Shown here piece by piece: positions 52,742 to 61,011 of a DNA stretch of 64,000 bases (the first letter of the stretch is position 1; every line of letters begins with the position of its first letter). The notes below the pieces were generated by a model that was given only the letters and a program-made list of their open reading frames with translations, made no database searches and was not told where the DNA came from. The translations under genes and the position numbers were made by a program. The stretch covers positions 310,001 through 374,000 of the forward strand of contig NZ_VDZH01000005.1 of NCBI RefSeq assembly GCF_007673235.1, in the 5' to 3' direction. This DNA is from Curtobacterium pusillum. GTDB taxonomy: Bacteria > Actinomycetota > Actinomycetes > Actinomycetales > Microbacteriaceae.

Positions 52742-53419
52742 TCAGCGGACGCGGGACTCGATCCCCGCGATGAGCACGTCGAGACCCAGCGCGAACCGGG
52801 CGTCGTACGAGTGCTCGCCGAGGAGCTCCCCCACGAGCGCGTGCCGCTCCGGACGCCCGGCCTCGGCCGAGCCCCGGCCCACCTGCACACCGGTGTGCCC
52901 GACCACGAAGTCGTACACGACGAAGAACGCGTACATCGCCTCGGCGTCGGACAGGCCGGCGGACCGGAGCGCACCGACGACCTTCGCCACGACGGCGTCG
53001 GACTCGGTCGACACCAGGGCGCCCCGGCGGCTGTGCGACTCGAGCACGAGGGGGTGCGTCAGCATGAGGTCGCGGAACGTCGTCGCGAAGACCCGCACCA
53101 CGGCGTGCCACTCGTCCGGCCACACGAACGTCGCGGTGAACTCGTCGACGGTGCGCCGCACGAGTTCGGCGTGCAGGTCGTCGAGGCCGCCGATGGTCCG
53201 GTGCACGGTCATCGGTGCGACGCCGAGCCGGACACCGAGCGCACGGAACGACAGCCGGTCGAGGCCGTCCTCGTTCGCGATGGCGGTGGCGGCGTCGATC
53301 ACCTGCTCGCGGCTGAGCACGTTGGGACGGCCACGGCGTCGTCGCGGGGTCACCTCGGCCTGCTCCGGCGCCGCAGCGGGCCGGGGTGTGACGGTCGGGG
53401 TTCCGGGTTCGACGAGCAC
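52742..53419 (-). CDS. TetR family transcriptional regulator
   Basis: A 225-residue TetR-fold regulator with a ~30-residue Pro/Arg-rich N-terminal extension. The DNA-binding part reads LSREQVIDAATAIANEDGLD, then RLSFRALGVRLGVAPMTVHR and TIGGLDDLHAELVRR. The C-terminal region resembles the TetR_C_1 ligand domain of antibiotic-type regulators (TFRDLMLTHPLVLESHSRRG). The GTG at 53419 is supported by GGAG seven bases upstream. An imperfect palindrome at 53434-53453 lies immediately before the ribosome site and may be its own operator. No co-regulated exporter gene adjoins; the divergent neighbour is a HAD phosphatase. Confidence 0.9.
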   Translation of the reverse strand: MLVEPGTPTVTPRPAAAPEQAEVTPRRRRGRPNVLSREQVIDAATAIANEDGLDRLSFRALGVRLGVAPMTVHRTIGGLDDLHAELVRRTVDEFTATFVWPDEWHAVVRVFATTFRDLMLTHPLVLESHSRRGALVSTESDAVVAKVVGALRSAGLSDAEAMYAFFVVYDFVVGHTGVQVGRGSAEAGRPERHALVGELLGEHSYDARFALGLDVLIAGIESRVR

Positions 53420-53433
53420 GGTGGATCTCCTTG

Positions 53434-53453
53434 TTTCAGTACGTGTCCCGAAA
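53434..53453. promoter_or_regulatory. Candidate TetR operator (imperfect palindrome)
   Basis: TTTCAGTACGTGTCCCGAAA has TTTC/GAAA ends and partial inner symmetry. It lies 15 bases before the TetR gene start. Weak, positional evidence only. Confidence 0.35.
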
Positions 53454-53583
53454 AGCCTAGGGCAAAGCCGACCGGCGTTCGGTGTCTCGACCATCTCGGG
53501 TCCGTGACCGGCGCGCAAGAGCCGATCCGTGCCTCCCGGCCTTCTCATGGCCAGCGCCGAGCCGGGCCGTCACCGCCGCCCAG

Positions 53584-53589
53584 TAGGGT
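53584..53589 (+). promoter_or_regulatory. Leaderless-type -10 for the HAD gene
   Basis: TAGGGT ends seven bases before the ATG at 53597. The interval GAGGACC could also act as a weak ribosome site, so the leaderless reading is less sure here. Confidence 0.4.
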
Positions 53590-53596
53590 GAGGACC

Positions 53597-54394
53597 ATGG
53601 CAACCCGCGACGAGGTCGAGTGCTGGCTGACCGACATGGACGGCGTGCTCGTGCACGAGAACCAGGCGCTCCCCGGGGCGCCCGAGCTGATCCAGCAGTG
53701 GCTCGACGAGGGCACGGAGTTCCTCGTCCTGACGAACAACTCGATCTTCACCCCGCGCGACCTCAGCGCCCGCCTCCGGTGGTCCGGCATCGACGTGCCC
53801 GAGGACCGTATCTGGACGAGCGCACTCGCCACGGCGGACTTCTGCAAGTCCCAGATGCCGGGCGGCTCCGCGTTCGTGATCGGCGAAGCGGGCATGACCA
53901 CGGCGCTGCACGAGGCCGGCTTCATCATGACCGAGACCGCACCCGACTACGTCGTCGTCGGCGAGACCCGGAACTACTCGTTCGAGGCGATCACCAAGGC
54001 CGTCCGCCTCATCCGCGATGGTGCTCGCTTCATCGTCACCAACCCGGACGCGACCGGCCCGAGCGCCGAGGGCGTGCTGCCCGCGACGGGAGCGATCGCC
54101 GCGATGATCGAGAAGGCCACCGGCAAGCAGCCGTACGTGGTCGGCAAGCCGAACCCGATGATGTTCCGCTCGGCGATGAACCGGATCGGCGCGCACTCCG
54201 AGAACACCGGCATGATCGGCGACCGGATGGACACCGACGTCCAGGCCGGCATCGAGGCCGGGCTCCACACCGTCCTCGTGATGACCGGCATCAGCGACCA
54301 GGCCGAGATCGACCGCTACCCGTTCCGCCCGAGCGAGGTCATCTCCGGCGTGCACGAACTCGTCCGCACGGAGCCCATCGAAGTCGAGATGTAG
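53597..54394 (+). CDS. HAD-IIA family phosphatase (NagD-like)
   Basis: A 265-residue haloacid-dehalogenase-type phosphatase. Motif I is WLTDMDGVLVHEN with nucleophile Asp13 and Asp15, motif II is VLTNNSIFTPRDL, motif III Lys is in VVGKPNPMMFRSA, and motif IV is MIGDRMDTDVQAG. The alpha/beta cap between motifs II and III marks the HAD-IIA class (NagD, phosphoglycolate and p-nitrophenyl phosphatases). Family length is normal. It probably removes phosphate from a small metabolite such as a nucleotide or phosphoglycolate. The tam-like gene begins two bases after its stop and is probably co-translated. Confidence 0.93.
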   Translation: MATRDEVECWLTDMDGVLVHENQALPGAPELIQQWLDEGTEFLVLTNNSIFTPRDLSARLRWSGIDVPEDRIWTSALATADFCKSQMPGGSAFVIGEAGMTTALHEAGFIMTETAPDYVVVGETRNYSFEAITKAVRLIRDGARFIVTNPDATGPSAEGVLPATGAIAAMIEKATGKQPYVVGKPNPMMFRSAMNRIGAHSENTGMIGDRMDTDVQAGIEAGLHTVLVMTGISDQAEIDRYPFRPSEVISGVHELVRTEPIEVEM

Positions 54395-54396
54395 TC

Positions 54397-55173
54397 GTGC
54401 AGTGGGACCCGGCCCGCTACGCGGCCTTCAGCGACGAGCGGTCGCGTCCGTTCCACGATCTGGTCGCCCAGGTCGGCCTGGAGGCTCCACGTCGCGTCGT
54501 CGACCTCGGCTGCGGTCCCGGGACCCTCACCGCCACGTTGGCAGCGCGGTGGCCCTCCGCGTCGGTGGTCGGGATCGACAGCTCGGCGGAGATGCTCGCG
54601 TCGGCACCGGGCGGCGCGGGGTTGTCGTTCGAGCTGGGCTCGATCGAGGACTGGACGCCTGGCCCCACGGACGACGTCGTCGTGACGAACGCGGCGCTGC
54701 AGTGGGTGCCGTCGCACGCGTCCGTGCTGCCCCGGTGGCTCGACGCGATGCCGTCAGGGTCGTGGTTCGCGATGCAGGTGCCGGGCAACTTCGGGTCGCC
54801 GTCGCACGCGCTCATGCGGTCCGTCGCCGCCGACGGCCCGTGGGCCTCCGCGCTCGACGGGGTGCTCCGCGCGGACCCGGTGCTCGACCCCGCGGGCTAC
54901 CTCGGCATCATGCTCGACGGCGGGTTCGAGGCACGCGCGTGGGAGACCACGTACGCGCAGCTCCTGCCCGGCGAGGACCCGGTCTTGGCCTGGGTGCGCG
55001 GGACCGGGCTCCGTCCGGCGCTGCAGGCGCTCGATGCCGCTGACCCGTCCGGCGAACTGACGGCGGCGTACGAGGCTCGCTACGCCGCCGCCCTGCGCGA
55101 GGCGTACCCGGCGAGCACCCACGGCACGGTGTACCCGTTCCGCCGGGTCTTCGCCGTCGGCCGCAAGCCCTGA
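54397..55173 (+). CDS. tam: Trans-aconitate 2-methyltransferase-like protein
   Basis: A 258-residue class I SAM-dependent methyltransferase. Similarity to E. coli Tam runs the full length: WDPARYAAFSDERSRPFHDL at the start, motif I VVDLGCGPGTLTATLA, VVGIDSSAEMLASA, NAALQWVPSHASVLPRWLDA, FAMQVPGNFGSPSHALMR, ETTYAQLLPGEDPVLAWVRG and TGLRPALQ. Tam methylates trans-aconitate, a damaged form of the citrate-cycle intermediate cis-aconitate. The GTG at 54397 is two bases past the HAD stop. The spacing means translation is coupled to the phosphatase, suggesting metabolite-repair roles for both (inference). Confidence 0.88.
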   Translation: MQWDPARYAAFSDERSRPFHDLVAQVGLEAPRRVVDLGCGPGTLTATLAARWPSASVVGIDSSAEMLASAPGGAGLSFELGSIEDWTPGPTDDVVVTNAALQWVPSHASVLPRWLDAMPSGSWFAMQVPGNFGSPSHALMRSVAADGPWASALDGVLRADPVLDPAGYLGIMLDGGFEARAWETTYAQLLPGEDPVLAWVRGTGLRPALQALDAADPSGELTAAYEARYAAALREAYPASTHGTVYPFRRVFAVGRKP

Positions 55174-55252
55174 GGCGCGTCGGCACGATCGCGTTCCGGC
55201 GCACGTGGCCGCACCCGCGGGAGCGGGGGCACCGCGCCCGCGGGTGCACGGC

Positions 55253-56194
55253 TCAGTCGCGCACCGCGGCCGCCACGAGCTCGGCTGCCGCTGCGTGTCC
55301 ACGCTCGTTCGGGTGCACCAGCGTGTTCGATCCGTCAGCCCCCTGGAGGCCCTCGATCCACCGTGTCGCCGGGTCGGCACAGACGTCCTCACCCTCGTTG
55401 GCGGACGCGAGGTCGACGTACTCGGCGCCGTGCACCACGGCGAGCGCTGACTGCAAGGTGTTGAGCCGTTCCTCGACGAGCCGGAAGAACGGCAGGTCTG
55501 CGCGGGTGGTGAACGAGAACTGCGTCGAGGACTTCCACGTGCAGGTCTGCGGGTCCGCCGGGGCGAGCTGCGGGTACCCGACCACGACGACCTGAGCGTT
55601 CGGAGCAGCCCGCCGGACGTCGGCGAGCATGCGTCCGTACTCCTCGCCCACCGCGGCGAGCCGGGCCTCCAGGTCGGACCCGATGGACCCGGAGCCGACG
55701 TCCGCCCCGTAGGCGCTGGTGCACGGCGCACCGGGCTTCTCGACGGCTCCGATCCCGAGGACGAGGCACCGTTCGAGCAGTTCGCCGAATCCCATCGAGT
55801 TGCCGCCGAGGCCGATCGTGACCACCTCCGTCCGGTCGGAGAGCGCCTCGATCTGCGGCGCGACGGCCTCGCCACCGCCGGCTGGCGTCTGCGGGTCCCA
55901 GACGTTGCTGGTCTCGGCGGCGACGCACGACACGTTGACCAGCTCCAAGTCGGGCCGTGCCGCTCGGTGCGCGAGGACCGGGTAGGACCCACTCGTCCGC
56001 ATGCAGCCGTCCTCCGGCTCGAGCTGCTCCCCGGCGAAGAAACCCGCCGTGTAGGAATCGCCGAGGACCGCCCACTGGCCGCCCTCCGCCGTTGCGGCGC
56101 TCGCCGGCGCGATCCCGACCGTTGCGGTGATCACCAGTGCCGTTGCGAGGCTCGCCGTGGTCATCCCGAAGGTCCTGTTCGTCGTCTGTCGCAT
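55253..56194 (-). CDS. Secreted SGNH/GDSL-type hydrolase
   Basis: A 313-residue exported esterase or lipase of the SGNH family. A signal peptide ends near residue 34 (IAPASAA). Block I is WAVLGDSYTAGFFAGE with the catalytic Ser, the Gly/Asn blocks are in VTIGLGGNSMGFGELLERC, and the catalytic His is in LVHPNERGHAAAAELV. Several cysteine pairs suggest disulfides as in Streptomyces SGNH lipases. GGAGG before the ATG at 56194 is a good ribosome site. It is divergent from a second secreted lipase across 69 bases. Confidence 0.92.
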   Translation of the reverse strand: MRQTTNRTFGMTTASLATALVITATVGIAPASAATAEGGQWAVLGDSYTAGFFAGEQLEPEDGCMRTSGSYPVLAHRAARPDLELVNVSCVAAETSNVWDPQTPAGGGEAVAPQIEALSDRTEVVTIGLGGNSMGFGELLERCLVLGIGAVEKPGAPCTSAYGADVGSGSIGSDLEARLAAVGEEYGRMLADVRRAAPNAQVVVVGYPQLAPADPQTCTWKSSTQFSFTTRADLPFFRLVEERLNTLQSALAVVHGAEYVDLASANEGEDVCADPATRWIEGLQGADGSNTLVHPNERGHAAAAELVAAAVRD

Positions 56195-56227
56195 CGTTCC
56201 CTCCTCCGCACCACTCCAATGTGATGC

Positions 56228-56233
56228 TTGACA
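56228..56233 (+). promoter_or_regulatory. Consensus -35 in the divergent lipase intergenic region
   Basis: A perfect TTGACA in the AT-rich 69-base gap between the two secreted hydrolase genes. No equally good -10 follows at 17 bases (GTTCAC at 56251-56256), so the promoter may be activator-dependent. Confidence 0.35.
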
Positions 56234-56263
56234 TGTTGAGTTTTTTACCGGTTCACTGCAACC

Positions 56264-57451
56264 ATGTCAACGAAGACCTTCATCTCCTTCGCGCTCCCCA
56301 CAGCCCTCGTGCTCGCGACCGCCGCCCCGGCAAGCGCGCACGGCCTGGGTGCCACCGCCCCGACTGCCGACGACGGCATTCCGCGCGGTGCCGTCGTGTC
56401 CGCCGTACCGCTCGCAGCGGACTGGGTGCCGGCGAACGCCGCGACGTCGACGCGCATCGAGTACCTGACCTCCGACGTCCACGGTCGCGCGGCACTCAGC
56501 AGCGGCCTCGTGTACACCCCGGAGGGCTCGCCGCCACCGGGCGGTTGGCCGGTGGTCTCCTGGGCACACGGGACGCAGGGCATCGCGGACGCCTGCGCTC
56601 CGTCGGTCAGCGGCCCCTACGACCGGGACCGCGACGTGGCGTACCTCGAGCACTGGCTCGGTCGAGGGTACGCGATCGCCGCGAGCGACTACGCCGGCCT
56701 GGGCACCGCCGGAGAGCACGCGTACCTCGACGCAGCTTCGGTGGCCCACAACGTCGTCGACATGGTGACGGCCGCGCACAACACCACCGATCGGACGCCG
56801 ACACCGGACGACGACCTGGCCTCCGCGTGGGTCTCGGTCGGTCACTCCCAGGGAGCGGGAGCGGCGGTCGCGGCCGGTCGGTGGGCCACGTCGTTCGGGG
56901 GCCCTGACCTGGCGTTCCGCGGCACGGTCGGCACCGGCACACCCGCGCGGATCGCCGAGAGCATCCTGCCGCTCGGCCCGGGCAACCCCGCCGAGCCGGT
57001 CGACCCGCACGTCACGGCCTACGTCACGTACATGCTCAACGGCATCCGCCTCGTCGCGCCACAGCTCGACGCCGTCCTCGGTGAGACCGGCCGCGAGGCG
57101 CTCCGACTCGGCCGCGAACAGTGCCTCGCCGAACTCAGCGCGTCGCTCGAGGACGTCCCCCTCGGTTCGTTCTTCGAGCAGCCGCTCGCCTCGGACCCCT
57201 CGCTCGTGACGGCCGTCAGGTCGTACCTCGCCATGCCGGAATCCGGCTTCGACCGACCTGTACTGCTCGCGCACGGAACGGCCGACGTCGACGTCCCCTA
57301 CGCGGTGACCGCTGCGTGGGCAGCAGACCTCGTCGAGGCCGGGGAACCCGTCCGCTTCCGGTCGCTGCCCGGTGTCTCGCACGCCGACACGATCGCGGCC
57401 GCGCTCGAGGACACGACAGCGTTCGTGGACGCCGCGCTCGGGCACCAGTGA
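56264..57451 (+). CDS. Secreted LIP-family lipase
   Basis: A 395-residue exported alpha/beta hydrolase of the secretory lipase (LIP) type. The signal peptide ends in APASAHG (residue ~25). The oxyanion strand is WPVVSWAHGTQGIADACAPS, the nucleophile elbow VSVGHSQGAGAAV, the acid lies in LLAHGTADVDVPY and the catalytic His in GVSHADT. The cap domain between nucleophile and acid is large and helical, as in Candida and actinobacterial LIP lipases. It is followed 32 bases later by a small secreted protein gene, probably in the same operon. Extracellular ester or triglyceride hydrolysis is the likely role. Confidence 0.92.
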   Translation: MSTKTFISFALPTALVLATAAPASAHGLGATAPTADDGIPRGAVVSAVPLAADWVPANAATSTRIEYLTSDVHGRAALSSGLVYTPEGSPPPGGWPVVSWAHGTQGIADACAPSVSGPYDRDRDVAYLEHWLGRGYAIAASDYAGLGTAGEHAYLDAASVAHNVVDMVTAAHNTTDRTPTPDDDLASAWVSVGHSQGAGAAVAAGRWATSFGGPDLAFRGTVGTGTPARIAESILPLGPGNPAEPVDPHVTAYVTYMLNGIRLVAPQLDAVLGETGREALRLGREQCLAELSASLEDVPLGSFFEQPLASDPSLVTAVRSYLAMPESGFDRPVLLAHGTADVDVPYAVTAAWAADLVEAGEPVRFRSLPGVSHADTIAAALEDTTAFVDAALGHQ

Positions 57452-57483
57452 CCATCCCACCCACCAACAGATCGGAGACAACG

Positions 57484-57909
57484 ATGACCATCCGGACCAC
57501 CATCGGCATCCTGGCGGCAGCCGCGCTCGTCGGCCTCACGAACACTCCTGCGTCCGCGGTCACCGCGGCGGCGGCCGACTCGACCTCGCACCGTGATCCC
57601 GGGGCTCCTGGCTGCACGGCGGAAGCACTCGCCGCCGACCACGCCGCGGGGACGGTCGTCTGGCGGATCGCGTGCACCGAGCGGCGTTGGGTCACCGTCG
57701 ACGCGACGGCCTTCGCCGGCACCCCGGACGACCACGTCATCGTCGACGAGCAGCAGGACGGTCGCTGGGTCGACGCCGGACAGGACTGGGTCGGCCTGCT
57801 GACCTTCGATACGGCCGGGGTCGACCAGATCCGGGCGCAGGCCGTGACAAAGATCAACCCCTCGGACTCGACCGAGCCCCCGGCGCTCATCGGTGGGACG
57901 ACCGGCTGA
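57484..57909 (+). CDS. Small secreted protein of unknown function
   Basis: A 141-residue protein with a signal peptide (MTIRTTIGILAAAALVGLTN, cleavage near TPASA-VT). The mature part has two cysteines (PGCTAEALAADHAAGT and WRIACTERRWVTVDATAF), likely paired, and a beta-rich pattern with DDHVIVDEQQDGRWVDAG and LLTFDTAGVDQIRAQAV. No family recognised. CGGAGA precedes the ATG at 57484. Its position right after the lipase suggests a lipase-associated or envelope role. Confidence 0.8.
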   Translation: MTIRTTIGILAAAALVGLTNTPASAVTAAAADSTSHRDPGAPGCTAEALAADHAAGTVVWRIACTERRWVTVDATAFAGTPDDHVIVDEQQDGRWVDAGQDWVGLLTFDTAGVDQIRAQAVTKINPSDSTEPPALIGGTTG

Positions 57910-57967
57910 CGGTGCCGTTCCGTCCGCGGCGTCGGGGCCGCTGCGGCGTCGGGGCCGCGGCGGCGTC

Positions 57968-58027
57968 GCGCCCCGTTCCGGACATCGCGCCCGCGCACAC
58001 CGGGGTGCGATGTCCGCAGCGGGGCGC
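57968..58027. terminator. 60-bp interrupted palindrome between convergent genes
   Basis: GCGCCCCG-N4-GGACATCGC (57968-57988) is mirrored by GCGATGTCC-N4-CGGGGCGC (58007-58027) around an 18-base centre. It separates the lipase operon (+) from the L,D-transpeptidase (-). The preceding stretch 57926-57965 holds two near-copies of GCGGCGTCGGGGCCGC. Confidence 0.75.
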
Positions 58028-58089
58028 GGAGCCTGCCGGTGGGACCGGGTCGCGGCCACGTGCCCGCCGGCGGCACCGGCCAGGGCCCG

Positions 58090-58968
58090 CTACTCGACCG
58101 TCACGAGGGTCCCGAGCGGCAGGGCGTCCACCGCCGCCACCGCCTCGGCGTCGAGCCGCACGCACCCGTGCGACACCGCGCCCGAGGTCGTCGCGTTCCA
58201 GTGCAGGCCGATGAGCCCGCCGTCGTGTCCGCCGTACGGTTCGTCGGCGGCGCTCGAGTGCAGGGAGGTCAGCTGGATCGGGTGGTCGCCGGTGCCCTGC
58301 GCCGGGTCCACGTACCGTTGCTCCAGGTAGCCGGTGACCCCGGTCGGCGTCGGGGTGTCCGCCGTGCCGACGCCGGCGTGGAACCGCTGCACGGCCGCAC
58401 CGTCCGCGGAGACGATCGACACGGTCTGGTCCTCCGTCGAGATGACGACGCGGGAGGTCGGCGTCGACACCTTCCGGAGCGACGCCACCGGCACCCACGC
58501 CGAGGTCTGCGCCGCGGCTGATCCCCCGGCGGCCGAGGGCAACTGCTGCCGCGCCGGGGTGAGGACGCGCTCCCAGTCCCCCTCGCGCTCGAGACCGACG
58601 ACCGTGGTGGGCTGCCGGAGGAAGTCCGAGGCGGCGAACCGGGCGACGGGTGTGGCCCGGTCGGCGCCGAACAGGGGCGCGTCCGCCCGGAGCCGGAACA
58701 CGGTGTCCGAGGTGACCGTCCGGTCGAAGGGCATCAGCCCGCCGATGACGGCCGAGTACTGTGCCTCCGGCAGCGCGTCGAGCGCCGCGGCGTCGAGGTG
58801 CGGCACGGCGGGTACCGGCGACGCGGAGGTCGTCGCGTGCGGCGCGGTCGGGCCGGGTGCCGCCGAGACGGCCGATGGTGGACCGACGACCAGCGGGACC
58901 ACGACGGCTCCGGCGAGGACGACCGCGCCGGCGACGGCCACGCCGGCCCAGAGGGTGCGCTTGCGCAT
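58090..58968 (-). CDS. Exported L,D-transpeptidase (YkuD domain)
   Basis: A 292-residue envelope enzyme. A basic start and one hydrophobic helix (AGVAVAGAVVLAGAVVVPLV) act as signal or anchor, followed by a Pro/Ala/Thr linker, a diverged ~100-residue middle region, and a C-terminal YkuD domain with LHWNATTSGAVSHGCVRL, where Cys269 is the nucleophile and the His residues complete the active site. Such enzymes make 3-3 peptide cross-links in peptidoglycan. AGGAG seven bases before the ATG at 58968 is a strong ribosome site. A hairpin at 58987-59016 separates it from the PAP2 gene upstream. Confidence 0.92.
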   Translation of the reverse strand: MRKRTLWAGVAVAGAVVLAGAVVVPLVVGPPSAVSAAPGPTAPHATTSASPVPAVPHLDAAALDALPEAQYSAVIGGLMPFDRTVTSDTVFRLRADAPLFGADRATPVARFAASDFLRQPTTVVGLEREGDWERVLTPARQQLPSAAGGSAAAQTSAWVPVASLRKVSTPTSRVVISTEDQTVSIVSADGAAVQRFHAGVGTADTPTPTGVTGYLEQRYVDPAQGTGDHPIQLTSLHSSAADEPYGGHDGGLIGLHWNATTSGAVSHGCVRLDAEAVAAVDALPLGTLVTVE

Positions 58969-58986
58969 GGGGACTCCTGGAAGGGA

Positions 58987-59016
58987 GACCGGTCGGCGCG
59001 CGGGCGCCGACCGGTC
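58987..59016 (-). terminator. Hairpin downstream of the PAP2 phosphatase gene
   Basis: GACCGGTCGGCGC (58987-58999) and its exact complement at 59004-59016 form a 13-pair stem with a GCGG loop. It lies between the PAP2 stop and the transpeptidase start, so it may terminate the former or attenuate read-through. Confidence 0.7.
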
Positions 59017-59028
59017 GGGGTGGGGTGG

Positions 59029-59095
59029 ATCAGCCCGGACCAACCCGGATCAGCCCGGACCAGCCCGGACCAACCCGGGCCAGCCCGGTTCAGCC
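59029..59095. repeat. Tandem 10-bp repeats
   Basis: About seven copies of a ten-base unit of the form AYCARCCCGG (alternating ATCAGCCCGG, ACCAACCCGG, ACCAGCCCGG) run up to and into the stop region of the PAP2 phosphatase gene at 59090. They add no recognised feature and may expand by slippage. Confidence 0.8.
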
Positions 59096-60874
59096 GGAGA
59101 CGACCGGCAGGTGGACACCAGTGCCCGGGTCGACGACCGCGGTCCCGGTGCCGCCACCGGTGCCCGTTCCGGCAGCGGCCGGGGTCACCGTGATCGCGAG
59201 CGGTGCGACGAGCGCCGAGGCACCCGAGGCGTCGACCACGTCGATCGTGTGCGCTCCCGTGGCGGTGCCCGCCGGGATCGTCACGCTGCCGGACACCGTG
59301 CCGTCCGCGGCGACGGTGAGCGTGCCCACCGTGACCGGGTCGGAGTGCAGCACGACCCGCAGCGACGCACCCGCGGTGAAGCCGGTGCCGGCGAGGGCGA
59401 GCGAACCGCCGGCAGCCACCGAGGTCCCCTTCGGCGCCGTCAGCACACCGGTCACGACGCGTGCGGTGCCGCCGGTGGCGAGGACCTTCGCGGTGCCGTC
59501 GGCGGAGACCGCGACCGTGGCGCTCGTCGCGGCGGCGAGGTCGAGGCGCTCCCACGAGCCCGCGGCCGTCCCGGACTGGTCGAGCGGGAAGCCGGACGCG
59601 ATCTCGGTCTGCGCGAGCACCGCGGTGCGCTGCGCGTCGGTGAGGGTCGGGAACGCCGTGAGGAGCAGGTTCGACGCACCGGTCGGCACCGAGGGGGCCA
59701 GCCCGGTGGTGCCGGTCGCCGCGAAGCCGTAGGTCATCCGCTCGCGGTACACCTTTGCCGCGGACGCACGGTCAGTGACGACCTGGGCGGTGCCGCCGGG
59801 GATCGCGGCGCCGCCGTACGGGTCGTCCGAGTACGCCTTCGCGTGGGCGATGCAGTTCGCGAGGGTGTCACCGCACTGCTGCTCGAGGTACGAGACGAGT
59901 TCCTTCCGCGCGGGCTCGAGGACGTCGGCGCGGTACTGGGTGTCCGACCAGCGGGCGGCGAGCGCTGCCTCACCGTCGATGCGCCCGCCCATGATGTCGA
60001 GCGGGTAGTGCACGCCGAGGACGATGCGGTCGTTGCCGGCCTCGGAGGCACGGGCGAGGAGCTCCGGCGCCAGCTCGGGGACGAGCGTCGCGAGGGTGAT
60101 GCCCGCCTGGTACGCCGTGGTGGTGTGGCCGCTCGGGTACGAGCCGCCCGTGCAGATGCCGACGGTGCCGTAGCCGGGGTCGAGGACGACGTCGTTCGGG
60201 GAGAACTCGTGCGTGGTGTCGGTGGCGACCGGCACGCGGGTGATGTCGAGCGTCCCGTCCGCCGACGCGTACGCCTTGCCGGTGCGGTTCGCGGTGAGCG
60301 ACGACGCGTTCACCTTCGTCGGCGCGCAACCGGTCTGGTCGTCGGTCGCGGGCAGCGTGGCGGTCGTCGTCGCCGGCAGGTACGGCCTCGGGTAGCTGTA
60401 GTGCGCCTTCGCGTCACCCGTGCTGACGTAGGCGCCGCTCGTGCCGTTCGACGAGTTCACAAGCGCCGAGGTCAGCGGCAGCTTCCCGGAGTTCCGTCCC
60501 TCGACGTAGATCTTCTCGAGCGCCGGACCGAGGCCCTGCGACACGGTCATCGACTGGTCGTAGGCGGTGCTCGTGGCGTTCTGGTACTCGGAGTCCTGCA
60601 GCGCCTTCAGCTGCTGCGCCTTCGTGGCGTGCTGGTTGATCCACGAGGTCAGCTCGTCGTTCTTCGCGAGTGTCCCGGCGTCGAGGACGGTGCCGTGCAG
60701 GTCGTTGGTCCCGCTCGACTTCCAGTACTGGTCGTACCCGCTCAGCAGGGAGACGAGGTCGGGCTTGGCGGTGTCGCTCGGGTACCCCGCCGCGGTGGCG
60801 ACGAGGGGCGAGCCGACGACGAGGGCGGTCGCGACAGCGGCGACGGTCACCCCGCGGAGTGCTGATCTGTGCAT
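59090..60874 (-). CDS. Secreted PAP2-type acid phosphatase with C-terminal Ig-like domain
   Basis: A 594-residue exported protein. The signal peptide ends near ATAAGYP (residue ~30). The PAP2 (class A acid phosphatase/haloperoxidase) motifs are all present: KAHYSYPRP (KX6RP), GGSYPSGHTTTAYQ (PSGH), and NDRIVLGVHYPLD (RxxxGxHxxxD). The last ~120 residues form a beta-rich, Ig-like or surface-linked domain (GGSLALAGTGFTAGASLRVV) with a Gly/Thr-rich tail, without LPxTG signal or anchor helix. It likely liberates phosphate outside the cell. The start is near 60874; 10-bp tandem repeats abut the stop. Confidence 0.9.
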   Translation of the reverse strand: MHRSALRGVTVAAVATALVVGSPLVATAAGYPSDTAKPDLVSLLSGYDQYWKSSGTNDLHGTVLDAGTLAKNDELTSWINQHATKAQQLKALQDSEYQNATSTAYDQSMTVSQGLGPALEKIYVEGRNSGKLPLTSALVNSSNGTSGAYVSTGDAKAHYSYPRPYLPATTTATLPATDDQTGCAPTKVNASSLTANRTGKAYASADGTLDITRVPVATDTTHEFSPNDVVLDPGYGTVGICTGGSYPSGHTTTAYQAGITLATLVPELAPELLARASEAGNDRIVLGVHYPLDIMGGRIDGEAALAARWSDTQYRADVLEPARKELVSYLEQQCGDTLANCIAHAKAYSDDPYGGAAIPGGTAQVVTDRASAAKVYRERMTYGFAATGTTGLAPSVPTGASNLLLTAFPTLTDAQRTAVLAQTEIASGFPLDQSGTAAGSWERLDLAAATSATVAVSADGTAKVLATGGTARVVTGVLTAPKGTSVAAGGSLALAGTGFTAGASLRVVLHSDPVTVGTLTVAADGTVSGSVTIPAGTATGAHTIDVVDASGASALVAPLAITVTPAAAGTGTGGGTGTAVVDPGTGVHLPVVSG

Positions 60875-60969
60875 GCGCCGAACGCTAGGGACGGGCGGTT
60901 GCCGAGTGGGGAACGGTTCACCAAGCCGAGGTGAACCGGACCGCAGCCTGTGCGCACTCGCAGCCCCGT

Positions 60970-61011
60970 GCCTCCAGTCCGCCCGTGGTCACCATGTGAC
61001 GGACTGGAGGC
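60970..61011. repeat. GCCTCCAGTCCG inverted repeat
   Basis: GCCTCCAGTCCG (60970-60981) and CGGACTGGAGGC (61000-61011) flank 18 bases. The right arm encodes the C-terminal RLQSVTW end of the CPBP protease and the left arm lies beyond its stop, so it could act as a terminator. Same core as the palindrome at 22723-22768. Confidence 0.75.
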
